64,000 bases of DNA, taken from NCBI RefSeq assembly GCF_964340395.1, contig NC_135552.1, positions 5,001 to 69,000 of the forward strand, read 5' to 3'. Numbering within the stretch: the first letter of the stretch is position 1; each line of letters opens with the position of its first letter. This stretch comes from Glandiceps talaboti. Lineage: Eukaryota; Hemichordata; Enteropneusta; Spengelidae. The notes under the pieces are model-generated. The model did not search any database and was not told where the DNA came from. It saw only the letters and a list, made by a program, of their open reading frames with translations. Below are positions 1 through 10,722 of this stretch, piece by piece. The position numbers were made by a program, and so were the translations under genes.

Positions 1-768
1 CGTACCGAAACATGTACTTACTTTTCTCTACACCACTTTCATCCAACCTCATATATCCTATGGGTTAGAAGTCTGGGGAAATACTTTTCATTCATATTTA
101 GATTGTATTTTATTATCCCAGAAAATGGCTATGCGTGCTATTTCGCATAGCCATTTTCGGGAACATTCTTCTCCTCTTTTCAACCAGTTAGAAATTCTCG
201 ACGTTTTTAAGTTACACAAGTATTTAGTAGGGGTTTTTGTTTACGACTTAATACACAATAATTTACCACACTCTATAACCGATTATTGCACACTGTTGAC
301 TTATGAATACAATACACGACAGAAGGCTCAGGGCAATTTATGTATTCCTCCAGTGAAGACATCAGTTGGACAACAATCAATATCATATACAGGTGCAACT
401 ACATGGAACGACATCAAATACAATATCAGGAAGGAACCAACACGACATAGTTTCAAGCGGTCACTTAAAATAGATTTACTAAAAGAATATATAGCATAGT
501 TGGCATTCTTTACCGAACTTTCTTCTCATCACTTTTAAAATGACTTGGATTGGGATGGGGGTTGGGGGGAGGGGCAAGTGCGTTTAGTAACACCCGTGAA
601 TGTTTAACCATTAACCATTAATGTAAGGGGTCAGACTTGATTAGCAAAGCTATTTTCTGACTCCTATTGCCTGTATAAATTGTGTATAAATATTTTTTTT
701 CCAAGCGATCTGTAATTATTTCTTGTACAGGTAATAAAAATCAATCAATCAATCAATCAATCAAAAAA
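1..768 (+). mobile_element. CR1/L2-type LINE, 3' end with RT C-terminus
   Basis: An open frame runs from base 2 to the stop at 499 and encodes the C-terminal part of a non-LTR retrotransposon reverse transcriptase. The order is typical of CR1/L2-like ORF2 tails: an FIQPHISYGLEVWGNT-type segment, then an SPLFNQLEILDV segment, then YNTR, then a TTWNDI segment (the usual WN-L-P position), then a basic end. A first ATG lies at 125, but the frame is open upstream of it, so the true start is outside the window. Bases 500-740 are a non-coding 3' UTR. The copy ends in a (TCAA)n microsatellite tail at about 741-764, as CR1-like elements often do. The surviving frame has no internal stop. The 11-bp satellite begins directly after the tail. 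Confidence 0.85.
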
Positions 769-3700
769 ACCGGTCCAAACCGGTCGAAAACCTATCGAAA
801 CTGGTCCAAAACCAGTGCAAACAAGTCAAAACTGATCAAAACCAGTCAACACCGGTTTAAAACCGGTCAAAACTGATCAAAACTGGTCAAAACCTGTCAA
901 AACCGGTTCAAAACCAGTCAACATAGGTTTAAAACCGATCAAAACTGATCAAAACTGGTCAAAACCTGTCGCAAACCGGTCAAACCGGTTTAAACCGGTC
1001 AAAAATAGGTGCAAACAACTCAAAACCCGTCAAAACCGATCAAAACTTGTCCAAACCTGTCCAAACCTTTCAAAACCGGTCCAAACCGGTTGAAAACCAG
1101 TGCAAACAAGTCAAAACTGATCAAAACCAGTCAACACTGGTTTTAAACCGGTCAAAACTGATCAAAACTGGTCAAAACCTGTGCAAACATATCAAAACCG
1201 GTCCAAAACCGTTCCAAACCGGTCACAACCTGTCCAAACCGGTCCAAAACCATTGCAAACAAGACAAAAAAGGTCAAAACCTGTCCATATCGGTTTTAAA
1301 CCAGTCAAATCCGATCATAATTAGTTAAAACATAAACAATACTGTCAAAACCCGACCAAACCGCAAACCGCTCGACACCTGTCCAAACCTGTTCTGTACA
1401 GGTTTAAATGAGTCAAAACCTGTGCAAACCTGTCTAAACGGTCCAAACCGGTCGAAAACCTATCCAAGGCGGACCAAAACTGGTGAAAATGAGTCAATAC
1501 CGGTCAAAACCTTCCAAATTGGTTATAATCAGGTGAAAACAGATCAAAACTGGTCAAAACCTGTCAAAACTGGTTCAAACCTGTCGAAATCTATCGAAAC
1601 CAGTCCAAAACTGGTGAAAACAAGTCAAAACCGATCAAAACCAGTCAACACCGGTTTAAAACCGATCAAAACTGGTCAAAACCTGTCGCAAACCAGTTTA
1701 AAACCAGTGAAAACTGGTCAAAACCTGTGCAAACCTGTCAAACCGGTCCAAACCGGTCAAAAATAGGTGCAAACAACTCAAAACCCGTCAAAACCGATCA
1801 AAACTTGTCCAAACCTGTCCAAACCTTTCAAAACCGGTCCAAACCGGTCGAAAACCCATCCAAACTGGTCTAAAACCAATCAAAACTAGTCAACACCGGT
1901 TTAAAACCGATCAAAACTGATCAAAACTGGTCAAAACCTGTCGCAAACCGGTTTAAAACCAGTGAAAACTGGTCAAAACCTGTGCAAACAGGTCAAACCT
2001 CTCCAAACCGGTCAAAAACCTATCCAAACCTGTCCAAAATAGGTGCAAACAACTCAAAACCCGTCAAAACCTGTCTAAACCTGTCCAAACCTGTCCAAAC
2101 CGGTCCAAACCGGTCGAAAACCTATCGAAACTGGTCCAAAACCAGTGCAAACAAGTCAAAACTGATCAAAACCAGTCAACACCGGTTTAAAACCGGTCAA
2201 AACTGATCAAAACTGGTCAAAACCTGTCAAAACCGGTTCAAAACCAGTCAACACAGGTTTAAAACCGATCAAAACTGATCAAAACTGGTCAAAACCTGTC
2301 GCAAACCGGTCAAACCGGTCAAAACCGGTCAAAAATAGGTGCAAACAACTCAAAACCCGTCAAAACCGATCAAAACTTGTCAAAACCTGTCCAAACCTTT
2401 CAAAACCGGTCCAAACCGGTCGAAAACCAGTGCAAACAAGTCAAAACTGATCAAAACCAGTCAACACTGGTTTTAAACCGGTCAAAACTGATCAAAACTG
2501 GTCAAAACCTGTGCAAACATATCAAAACCGGTCCAAAACCGGTCCAAACCGGTCACAACCTGTCCAAACCGGTCCAAAACCATTGCAAACAAGACAAAAA
2601 AGGTCAAAACCTGTCCATACCGGTTTTAAACCAGTCAAATCCGATCATAATTAGTTAAAACATAAACAATACTGTCAAAACCCGACCAAACCGCAAACCG
2701 GTCGACACCTGTCCAAACCTGTTCTGTACAGGTTTAAATGAGTCAAAACCTGTGCAAACCTGTCCAAACGGTCCAAACCGGTCGAAAACCTATCCAAATT
2801 GGTTATATACAGGTGAAAACAGATCAAAACTGGTGAAAACCTGTCAAAACTGGTTCAAACCTGTCGAAATCTATCGAAACCATTCCAAAAGTGGTAAAAA
2901 CAAGTCAAAACCGATCAAAACCCGTCAACACCGGTTTAAAACCGGTCAAAACTGGTCAAAACCTGTCGCAAACCGGTTTAAAACCAGTGAAATCTGGTCA
3001 AAACCTGTGCAAACCTGTCAAACCGGTCCAAACCGGTCAAAAATAGGTGCAAACAACTCAAAACCCGTCAAAACCGATCAAAACTTGTCAAAACCTGTCC
3101 AAACCTTTCAAAACTGGTCCAAACCGGTCGAAAACCAGTGCAAACAAGTCAAAACTGATCAAAACCAGTCAACACTGGTTTTAAACCGGTCAAAACTGAT
3201 CAAAACTGGTCAAAACCTGTGCAAACATATCAAAACCGGTCCAGAACCTGTCCAAACCGGTCCAAACCTGTCCAAAACCATTCCAAACCGGTCACAACCT
3301 GTCCAAACCGGTCCAAAACCATTGCAAACAAGACAAAAAAGGTCAAAACCTGTCCATACCGGTTTTAAACCAGTCAAATCTGATCATAATTAGTTAAAAC
3401 ATAAACAATACTGTCAAAACCCGACCAAACCGCAAACCGGTCGACACCTATCCAAACCTGTTCTGTACAGGTTTAAATGAGTCAAAACCTGTGCAAACCT
3501 GTCCAAACGGTCCAAACCGGTCGAAAACCTATCCAAGGCGGACCAAAACTGGTGAAAATGAGTCAATACCGGTCAAAACCTTCCAAATTGGTTATATACA
3601 GGTGAAAACAGATCAAAACTGGTCAAAACCTGTCAAAACTGGTTCAAACCTGTCGAAACCTATCGAAACCAGTCCAAAACTGGTGAAAACAAGTCAAAAC

Positions 3701-5915
3701 CGATCAAAACCAGTCAACACCGGTTTAAAACCGATCAAAACTGGTCAAAACCTGTCGCAAACCTGTCAAACCGGTACAAACCGGTCAAAAATAGGTGTAA
3801 ACAACTCAAAACCCGTCAAAACCGATCAAAACCTGTCCAAACCTTTCAAAACCGGTCCAAACCAGTCGAAAACCCATCCAAACTGGTCTAAAACCAGTGC
3901 AAACAAGTCAAAACTGATTAAAACCAGTCAACACCGGTTTAAAACCGATCAAAACTGATCAAAACTGGTCAAAACCTGTCGCAAACCGGTTTAAAACCAG
4001 TGAAAACTGGTCAAAACCTCTGCAAACAGGTCAAACCTCTCCAAACCGGTCAAAAACCTATCCAAACCTGTCCAAAATAGGTGGAAACAACTCAAAACCC
4101 GTCAAAACCAGTCAAAACTTGTCCAAACCTGTCCAAACCTGTCAAAACCGGTCCAAACCGGTCGAAAACCTATCGAAACTGGTCCAAAACCAGTGCAAAC
4201 AAGTCAAAACTGATCAAAACCAGTCAACACCGGTTTAAAACCGGTCAAAACTGATCAAAACTGGTCAAAACCTGTCAAAACCGTTTTAAACCTGTCGAAA
4301 CCTATCGAAACCAGTCCAAAACTGGTGCAAACAAGTCAAAACCGATCAAAACCAGTCAACACAGGTTTAAAACCGATCAAACGGATCAAAACTGGTCAAA
4401 ACCTGTCGCAAACCGGTCAAAACCGGTCAAAAATAGGTGCAAACAACTCAAAACCCGTCAAAACCGATCAAAACTTGTCCAAACCTGTCCAAACCTTTCA
4501 AAACTGGTCCAAACCGGTCTAAAACCAGTGCAAACAAGTCAAAACTGATCAAAACCAGTCAACACTGGTTTTAAACCGGTCAAAACTGATCAAAACTGGT
4601 CAAAACCTGTGCAAACATATCAAAACCGGTCCAGAACCTGTCCAAACCGGTCACAACCTGTCCAAACCGGTCCAAAACCATTGCAAACAAGACAAAAAAG
4701 GTCAAAACCTGTCCATACCGGTTTTAAACCAGTCAAATCTGATCATAATTAGTTAAAACATAAACAATACTGTCAAAACCCAACCAAACCGCAAACCGGT
4801 CGACACCTGTCCAAACCTGTTCTGTACAGGTTTAAATGAGTCAAAACCTGTGCAAACCTGTCTAAACGGTCCAAACCGGTCGAAAACCTATCCAAGGCGG
4901 ACCAAAACTGGTGAAAATGAGTCAATACCGGTCAAAACCTTCCAAATTGGTTATATACAGGTGAAAACAGATCAAAACTGGTCAAAACCTGTCAAAACTG
5001 GTTCAAACCTGTCGAAATCTATCGAAACCAGTCCAAAACTGGTGAAAACAAGTCAAAACCGATCAAAACCAGTCAACACCGGTTTAAAACCGGTCAAACT
5101 CTGTCAAAACCAGTCCAAACCTATACAAAACCATTTTTAAACCGGTCAAAACCTATCCAAAACGATCGAAAACCAAGTGAAAACTGGTCAAAACTGGTCC
5201 AAACCTGTCCAAACCTGTCAAAACTGGTCTAAATGGGTCGTAAAACTGTCAAAACTGGTCAAAACTGGTCAAAACCAGTCAAAACCTGTCCAAGACCATT
5301 CAAAACCAGTCAAAACCTGTCCAAACCTATCCAAAATCATTTATAAACCAGTTAAAACTGAGTCAAAACTGGTCAAATCCGGTCCAAAACCAATGCAACC
5401 AAGTCAAAACCGATCAAAACCTGTGCAAACCTGTCCAAAACAATTCCAAACCAGTCAAAACCTTTCCGAACCAGTCCAAAACCGATGTAAATGAGTCAAA
5501 ACCAGTCAAAACCAGTCAACACTGGTTTTAAACCGGTCAAAACAGATCAAAACTGGTCAAAACCTGTGCAAACATATCAAAACCGGTCACAACCTCTCCA
5601 AACCGGTCCAAAACCATTGCAAACAAGACAAAAAAGGTCAAAACCTGTCCATACCGGTTTTAAACCAGTCAAATCTGATCATAATTAGTTAAAACATAAA
5701 CAATACTGTCAAAACCCGACCAAACCGCAAACCGCTCGACACCTGTCCAAACCTGTTCTGTACAGGTTTAAATGAGTCAAAACCTGTGCAAACCTGTCTA
5801 AACGGTCCAAACCGGTCGAAAACCTATCCAAGGCGGACCGAAACTGGTGAAAATGAGTCAATACTGTCAAAACCTTCCAAATTGGTTATATACAGGTGAA
5901 AACAGATCAAAACTG
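769..5915. repeat. ~11-bp satellite with kilobase higher-order repeats
   Basis: About 5.1 kb is built from a degenerate unit of 10-11 bp close to GTCAAAACCGG, with variants such as GTCCAAACCGG, ATCAAAACTGG and GTGCAAACAAG. Three 11-bp units make 33 bp, so long frames rich in Lys, Gln, Asn and Ser appear; these are by-products. Larger blocks repeat: a marker containing CATAAACAATACTGTC occurs at about 1331, 2661, 3400, 4759 and 5695, giving spacings near 1330, 739, 1359 and 936 bp. The array starts at the LINE tail and ends abruptly inside a Polinton gene at about 5915. Confidence 0.95.
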
Positions 5916-6956
5916 GAGTAATGAAATCATTTTTTGTCTAGTTTCTTGACCAGCACCATCAGAGTCTGCTATACTTACTCGAGTGTCCGCTTGACTTCCT
6001 AACACGCAATATACATAAGCTTCGATCGATCGATTTAATCTTCCTAAACCAGCTTGCGTGAAACCCTCGCTATTAGATAAAATAAAATAACTGTACTGCT
6101 TATAATCGGCATTTTCAAATTTAAACCAATGCGGATCATCCTTATCGTTTTTGTTTTTATACCAACTCATAGGACCTATACCATTGTTTCCCGCTGTGTC
6201 ATACGTGAATCTAAAATCTGCATTATAATCTAATCCGAATTCATCGCATATTTTATGATAAGACGGTAAGTCATATAAATTATCATCTTTATTAAAAGTG
6301 TCGACGTCGTCGGGTAGTGGGCAAGAAAGTTCATTCAATACTCTTCTTATAGTAAAGTACGCGTGAAATCTAAAAAATGATTGAATCTGTTTCGGAATAT
6401 CATCATTATACAGATGATCGTGAATACTAACACCGCATCCGGTCGTAGCTAACCAAACGGCAAAATTCAATTGTTGATTCCAGTAACTCATATTTGGACC
6501 TTTCAACCATTTTTTGCCTAAATCGTAATAAATATGTACATAGTTTTTGAATATATCTCTCAATTTTACATCGAATCGATCGGTTTCACTTACATAAACA
6601 ACCATGTTAACTAATACGTCTCGTATATCCATCGGTAACCCCGACGATAATTTTGGTTTTTTATTAAATGGTTGATGTAATGCATAGTGTAAACTATCAA
6701 CATTTTGCGCTAGCGTAAATGCTTTTGGAAATTTACTGGCGGGTACGAGCGACAACAAGTTCACCGAGTCTGGTAGTACCTCAGGTTTAGACTGGTCCGA
6801 CGGAATTGTAGGGACTGGAGGGGGTGGTGCTTCCAGTCCGAAGGGTAGGTATGAGCCCGTTACTACTCCGGAGGGTAATGGTGGTTTCCTTGCGGTCCTT
6901 TCAGCCCGTGGCTTATGTTTCATTAACTCCGTACCTGGTAATCCTAATGACCACAT
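5907..6956 (-). CDS. Polinton-associated conserved protein, C-terminally truncated
   Basis: A 349-codon frame. Residues 1-60 are proline-rich and basic, with a short PPPP run, and look disordered. The rest looks like a folded domain, with an LNFAVWLATTGCGVS segment in the middle and many aromatic residues. The final few codons and the stop come from the neighbouring satellite, so the real C-terminus is missing. It lies just downstream of the small 118-codon gene in the same orientation. I recognise the central motif only as the kind found in unannotated proteins of transposon or virus origin in invertebrate genomes. A structural (capsid) role is possible from context but is not shown by any motif I can name. 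The start at 6956 follows an AT-rich TATA-like stretch at about 6962-6985. Confidence 0.6.
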   Translation of the reverse strand: MWSLGLPGTELMKHKPRAERTARKPPLPSGVVTGSYLPFGLEAPPPPVPTIPSDQSKPEVLPDSVNLLSLVPASKFPKAFTLAQNVDSLHYALHQPFNKKPKLSSGLPMDIRDVLVNMVVYVSETDRFDVKLRDIFKNYVHIYYDLGKKWLKGPNMSYWNQQLNFAVWLATTGCGVSIHDHLYNDDIPKQIQSFFRFHAYFTIRRVLNELSCPLPDDVDTFNKDDNLYDLPSYHKICDEFGLDYNADFRFTYDTAGNNGIGPMSWYKNKNDKDDPHWFKFENADYKQYSYFILSNSEGFTQAGLGRLNRSIEAYVYCVLGSQADTRVSIADSDGAGQETRQKMISLLQF

Positions 6957-7007
6957 TTTTCTAATACATATATATATATTAAAGGGATTACATGAAACTA
7001 CGTGAAA

Positions 7008-7364
7008 CTATATAAAACATACTATTAAACTTCCATAATTATCTTGAAATATACGTCTGTTTCTAGTATCTTGTATTAATTTAAGAACCCAGTATTCATT
7101 TAAAAATTTAATCTCTTGATTGTCCTCTGGCTCTGGAAATAAACCTAAGAATTCTATACGTTTAAAAAAATTCTTTTTTTCGACTTCTTTAGTAAAGGAT
7201 AAAATAATCTGATATAAACTTTGATCTTTCAATTTTGCCCCCGCATTTACAATTAATACGTGCATTTTTTTTCTTCTCAAGTTGTCCCATTCTAGCTCTA
7301 TATTAAAACCAAGGACGTCTCTGTACTTCTTTAAAAATTTAGTTATATTACGTTCTCCAAACAT
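7008..7364 (-). CDS. Small Polinton protein of unknown function
   Basis: A 118-codon frame, basic in its first third, then mixed alpha/beta-like with no evident membrane segment or metal-binding motif. It sits between the integrase gene and the truncated 349-codon gene, all on the minus strand, with 27 bases between it and the integrase stop. The ATG at 7364 follows directly after a TATA-rich intergenic stretch shared in style with the other genes of this element. I do not recognise the family. Confidence 0.55.
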   Translation of the reverse strand: MFGERNITKFLKKYRDVLGFNIELEWDNLRRKKMHVLIVNAGAKLKDQSLYQIILSFTKEVEKKNFFKRIEFLGLFPEPEDNQEIKFLNEYWVLKLIQDTRNRRIFQDNYGSLIVCFI

Positions 7365-7391
7365 TTTGTACTATATTACATATACTATACA

Positions 7392-8486
7392 TTATTTTAA
7401 TTCTTTGATATTTGTAATATTTTCAATCGGTTCCCAAGAATTGAATTTATCGTCATATCCTAACCATTTTACCAATGCGTATTCATGGCCTTTGATTTTC
7501 TTCTTACGTAATATTTTTTCAACTTTGTATTCCTTCGATTCTTTAGTCGTATCAATCAATAATTCTTGCTCATAAAACGTGCCTTCAATGTCTTCACCCG
7601 ATAAATCTTCCAGAGTGTAAACAATAACGGGACCAAAGATAATTTGTTTGATTTTGAAAAGTTCGCGCGTGTAGTTTGGTAGATATCCTTTGGCAAACAC
7701 GTTCTTGTATTTGGAAATTCTCACGGTATCACCGATATTAAACTTCGGAGTTCCATATTCAACAGTGAGATAAGCACCGTACAAATTATACCAAACGATG
7801 TTTTCATTCTTCGGTAACGATGCTTCCTTCGGAGTCATGTGGATTGAATTATGGTAGGTATTGTTGTAACCATTCACTAAATGATCTAGTACGTCGATCC
7901 AATTTTTAGTTTGTTTATCGGTAAAATATTTATACATACGTGATTTAAGTGTCCTGTTAAAACGCTCGACAACCGATGCCTTTTTATCTGATCGTGTACT
8001 AAACCACTCAATTTTACGATTTTCGAAGATATCTTTAACATATTTATTATAAAATTCTCGTCCTTCATCAAACTGTATTTTATTCGGTTCACGGTCTTTA
8101 AAAATTAATTCAAAGGAGTCAGCCATTTCAATACCACGTTTTGACTTGAGTGGTATCGCCCAGGCATACTTAGATAACACATCGATAACAGTCAGGATGT
8201 AACGATACCCCCGATTTTTACTCTGGTCATTAGGCATATCTACAATGTCGGCTTGCCACTGATCATCGATTCCAGAAACATATACTTTGCGGTAAGGGAA
8301 CTTTTTAATCGCTGGTTTGTGCATAGTGTAAACTTCTTGTTGTTCCAACCATTGTTTCAATTCCTTATACTTAATTTTTTTAATTTTTTTTTGTTTCACG
8401 TCGTCTTTGATTTTACGCCACAATTTTGCGATGCCGCTGTATGCTAAATCAGAATTATAATACAAGTCTCGCAAATACTGATCCAT
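7392..8486 (-). CDS. Polinton integrase with C-terminal chromodomain
   Basis: A 364-codon DDE integrase expected to insert the element's linear DNA into the host chromosome in the nucleus. Residues 1-65 hold the basic N-terminal region. The rve catalytic core spans about 65-225, with candidate catalytic residues D80 (in QADIVDM), D140 (in IQFDEGREF) and E174 (in KASVVERFNRTLK). The last motif is a strong signature of the Polinton/retroviral integrase group. Residues about 240-310 form the SH3-like region (KFNIGDTVRI). Residues about 317-360 are a chromodomain with the KWLGYDDKFNSWEPIENI core, as in many Polinton and chromovirus integrases that may read histone marks. All catalytic residues are present and the length is normal for the family, so the gene looks intact. 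ATG at 8486. Confidence 0.95.
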   Translation of the reverse strand: MDQYLRDLYYNSDLAYSGIAKLWRKIKDDVKQKKIKKIKYKELKQWLEQQEVYTMHKPAIKKFPYRKVYVSGIDDQWQADIVDMPNDQSKNRGYRYILTVIDVLSKYAWAIPLKSKRGIEMADSFELIFKDREPNKIQFDEGREFYNKYVKDIFENRKIEWFSTRSDKKASVVERFNRTLKSRMYKYFTDKQTKNWIDVLDHLVNGYNNTYHNSIHMTPKEASLPKNENIVWYNLYGAYLTVEYGTPKFNIGDTVRISKYKNVFAKGYLPNYTRELFKIKQIIFGPVIVYTLEDLSGEDIEGTFYEQELLIDTTKESKEYKVEKILRKKKIKGHEYALVKWLGYDDKFNSWEPIENITNIKELK

Positions 8487-8507
8487 AGTGTATTATATTA
8501 GTAAACA

Positions 8508-9011
8508 TTATTTTTTCACTATTTGTGATTTCGTTAATTTCGTACCACCCCGTGGTCCGGGGTCTGAATAACCATTCAGTTTATAATACTTTAAATAACG
8601 TTCTAAAGGTGGAGTATAATTAGCTGATTTTTGCATTTCGAGAGACTTCATAAATACTTCTTGAATAAGTTCTTGAGGTGTTTCGGAGTAAATATTTGCT
8701 TGCGTATATGTTTGTAATTCTTTGAAATTCTTATATTGTACTTTTAATCGCGATACTTTATCCGATAATTTTAAGTTTTGGTTTACAACTGTAACGACTA
8801 TAGGAACAGCCGCTAATAAACTAACAAATACCGGAATCACTGGAACGGCAGCTAATGCACCAACTCCCGAAATAATTCCACTAGTAATAAGTATACCTTT
8901 ATTAATACGACTTAATAATTTATAAGAACGTCTATACGCACTACATACTCGTGTAAGATAATCGACTAAAGCTTGCAGGTCTTGTATCGTTCTAAAATTT
9001 TGATCAATCAT
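8508..9011 (-). CDS. Small hydrophobic membrane protein of the Polinton
   Basis: A 167-codon frame with a long Gly/Ala/Val/Ile stretch at about residues 42-80. It is long enough for two closely spaced membrane passes or a hairpin. It is flanked by charged, probably helical segments, and the C-terminus is basic. It lies between the integrase and the pair of related proteins, in the same orientation, with short AT-rich spacers. A virion membrane or minor structural role is only an inference from position and hydrophobicity. No named family is recognised. Confidence 0.6.
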   Translation of the reverse strand: MIDQNFRTIQDLQALVDYLTRVCSAYRRSYKLLSRINKGILITSGIISGVGALAAVPVIPVFVSLLAAVPIVVTVVNQNLKLSDKVSRLKVQYKNFKELQTYTQANIYSETPQELIQEVFMKSLEMQKSANYTPPLERYLKYYKLNGYSDPGPRGGTKLTKSQIVKK

Positions 9012-9094
9012 TTGTGTACGGTATCACTACAATTATGTTATATAATTAAAAATATTATTTTTTAAAGGTTTGATAATCAAAGTGGAACGATAAG

Positions 9095-9613
9095 TTATTT
9101 TTCTATAACCACGATCGAAGACCGTAAAACTACGAGTGACTTTAACCCTTTTTTAGTATGAATTAATCGAGATACAGATGCCGGTATAATTTGTTTGTTT
9201 ATAACGAATGTTGAATGAGATATTTTAATTTTATCATCAAATTTTATATTAAAATTAATTATTGAGCTCTCTTCAATATCCTTAGAAATACTAGCGGAGT
9301 CTATAAAATGTTTAATGTGATAAGCTCCTGGTTGAATAAAGTAATCATTTGTATCACTATCAAATATTACCTTATCCGTGTTTATCATATGAGAAAATTC
9401 ATTTACGAATAATCTAGCAACTTTTTTATAATCTAATTCAATTATCGCAACCCCTGTGTCTGACTCCGTAGGCTTTGGAGGTGGAATCGGTTTTAATTTA
9501 AACGTATTATTTTCATATTCTAAGTGATATTTAACACCCGTGATTGGTTTCTTAATTTTAATATCCCTAAGATCATTGAGAGATAAGCTGCGAGAGTTAA
9601 TTATTGCGGTCAT
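9095..9613 (-). CDS. Polinton protein, shorter member of a related pair
   Basis: A 172-codon frame. Its N-terminus carries a SLSLNDLRDIKIKKP segment that matches in position and pattern the ALSDLRDVNAKNL segment of the upstream 334-codon gene. Its last ~60 residues also follow the same pattern, ending in a GLKSLVVLRSSIVVI strand against GLKFLNIKTIILKRLFLI. The two genes are adjacent and in the same orientation, so a tandem duplication with later divergence and size change is likely. Beta-rich composition suggests a structural protein, but no family can be named. A TATA-like stretch lies just upstream of the ATG at 9613. Confidence 0.6.
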   Translation of the reverse strand: MTAIINSRSLSLNDLRDIKIKKPITGVKYHLEYENNTFKLKPIPPPKPTESDTGVAIIELDYKKVARLFVNEFSHMINTDKVIFDSDTNDYFIQPGAYHIKHFIDSASISKDIEESSIINFNIKFDDKIKISHSTFVINKQIIPASVSRLIHTKKGLKSLVVLRSSIVVIEK

Positions 9614-9661
9614 TATTACAGTATGTGTATATATAATTAATCTTTTTAATTTTTTTTATAT

Positions 9662-10666
9662 TTAAAATACTTTAAAATCTATAAGAAACAAACGTTTCAA
9701 AATTATTGTTTTAATATTTAGAAACTTTAACCCTTGTGTTATTGCGTATGACACTTCATTTTCCAGTAATCCTTCCGCTAGTTCGAACGACGCTATATTT
9801 TCTGTAAAAGTAACGTCAAAACCACCGTTTTTAATCTGAATTTTAATCGTTAATAATATACGTCGTTTGCATTTTATTGAAAATCCATCTAATAAAGTAT
9901 CGTATTCATCCTCCGTGTTTAATTTAATACATTCGATAATAATGGTACCGCCGGTTACTTTCTTCATATCATCCACTGCCACATCATTAGCACTAGACAA
10001 TTCTAGTTTAGCCACATCAACAGGTTTCAAAGCGTATGTTTTAAACTGCGTATCATAAAATAACATAACATTTCCTTCATCAGTGACATAATCACAAAAC
10101 CATTTCCCTGAATTCATATTTCTAATAAAAATATTGCCATTATCTACTAATGTTGTTGTTTCATCCAATTTTAAATGCAGCTTTAAGTTCAATAGGTATA
10201 GTCTAGGATCTGGTTCCGGTAAATAAAGTCTGATATCAGCTAAACGAAATGTTTTATCATTGTTATTATAAACTGACACATAAGGAACTCGATCAGTTAA
10301 ACCATGATCAATAGTTAATGGCTTTTCAAGCATTTCAACATAATCTCGTGGTAAATCAAAAGTATAGAACGTAGCAGCTCTGTTGCTATACGCAAAACCA
10401 AATGGTATATGATATTTTGATACTTTATATTCTTCGATCGTATCATCCACGTCATTTAAACCCGCTAAATTATTAGTATGTTGGTGGTTTAATTGAACCG
10501 CCGATGGTTCTATACTATATATTTTCCTTTCATTTTTCCATCTTAAAATAAAATCTTTATTATTATCTCGTCCGGATAAATTTTTTGCGTTAACATCTCT
10601 GAGATCACTAAGTGCGTATCCTCGAGGTGTTATCATATCTAGTCCAAAATCTGATGGTGATGGCAT
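9662..10666 (-). CDS. Polinton protein, longer member of a related pair
   Basis: A 334-codon frame with no transmembrane segment and many short beta-prone stretches. The N-terminal ALSDLRDVNAKNL and C-terminal GLKFLNIKTIILK segments resemble those of the 172-codon neighbour, while the middle ~150 residues have no counterpart there. The gene is divergent from the 221-codon candidate capsid gene across a 56-base AT-rich spacer, so the two may share a promoter region. A role in the virion (for example a fibre- or spike-like part) would fit beta-richness and duplication, but that is inference only. Confidence 0.6.
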   Translation of the reverse strand: MPSPSDFGLDMITPRGYALSDLRDVNAKNLSGRDNNKDFILRWKNERKIYSIEPSAVQLNHQHTNNLAGLNDVDDTIEEYKVSKYHIPFGFAYSNRAATFYTFDLPRDYVEMLEKPLTIDHGLTDRVPYVSVYNNNDKTFRLADIRLYLPEPDPRLYLLNLKLHLKLDETTTLVDNGNIFIRNMNSGKWFCDYVTDEGNVMLFYDTQFKTYALKPVDVAKLELSSANDVAVDDMKKVTGGTIIIECIKLNTEDEYDTLLDGFSIKCKRRILLTIKIQIKNGGFDVTFTENIASFELAEGLLENEVSYAITQGLKFLNIKTIILKRLFLIDFKVF

Positions 10667-10722
10667 ATTGTAATATAGTATATAATATATATATACTATA
10701 CATGAAATGATATATTAAAACA
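10667..10722. promoter_or_regulatory. Bidirectional AT-rich promoter region
   Basis: A 56-base spacer between two divergent ATGs is almost pure A/T, with TATATATATA-type runs facing both genes. Similar TATA-rich stretches lie 10-40 bases before the other start codons of this element, implying very short 5' leaders. No transcription start can be read from sequence alone. Confidence 0.45.

Noticed and set aside
2752-3393. 213-codon Lys/Gln/Asn/Ser-rich frame and similar frames in the first 6 kb
   Set aside because: They follow from 3 x 11 = 33 bp periodicity of the satellite and have no domain or conserved start.
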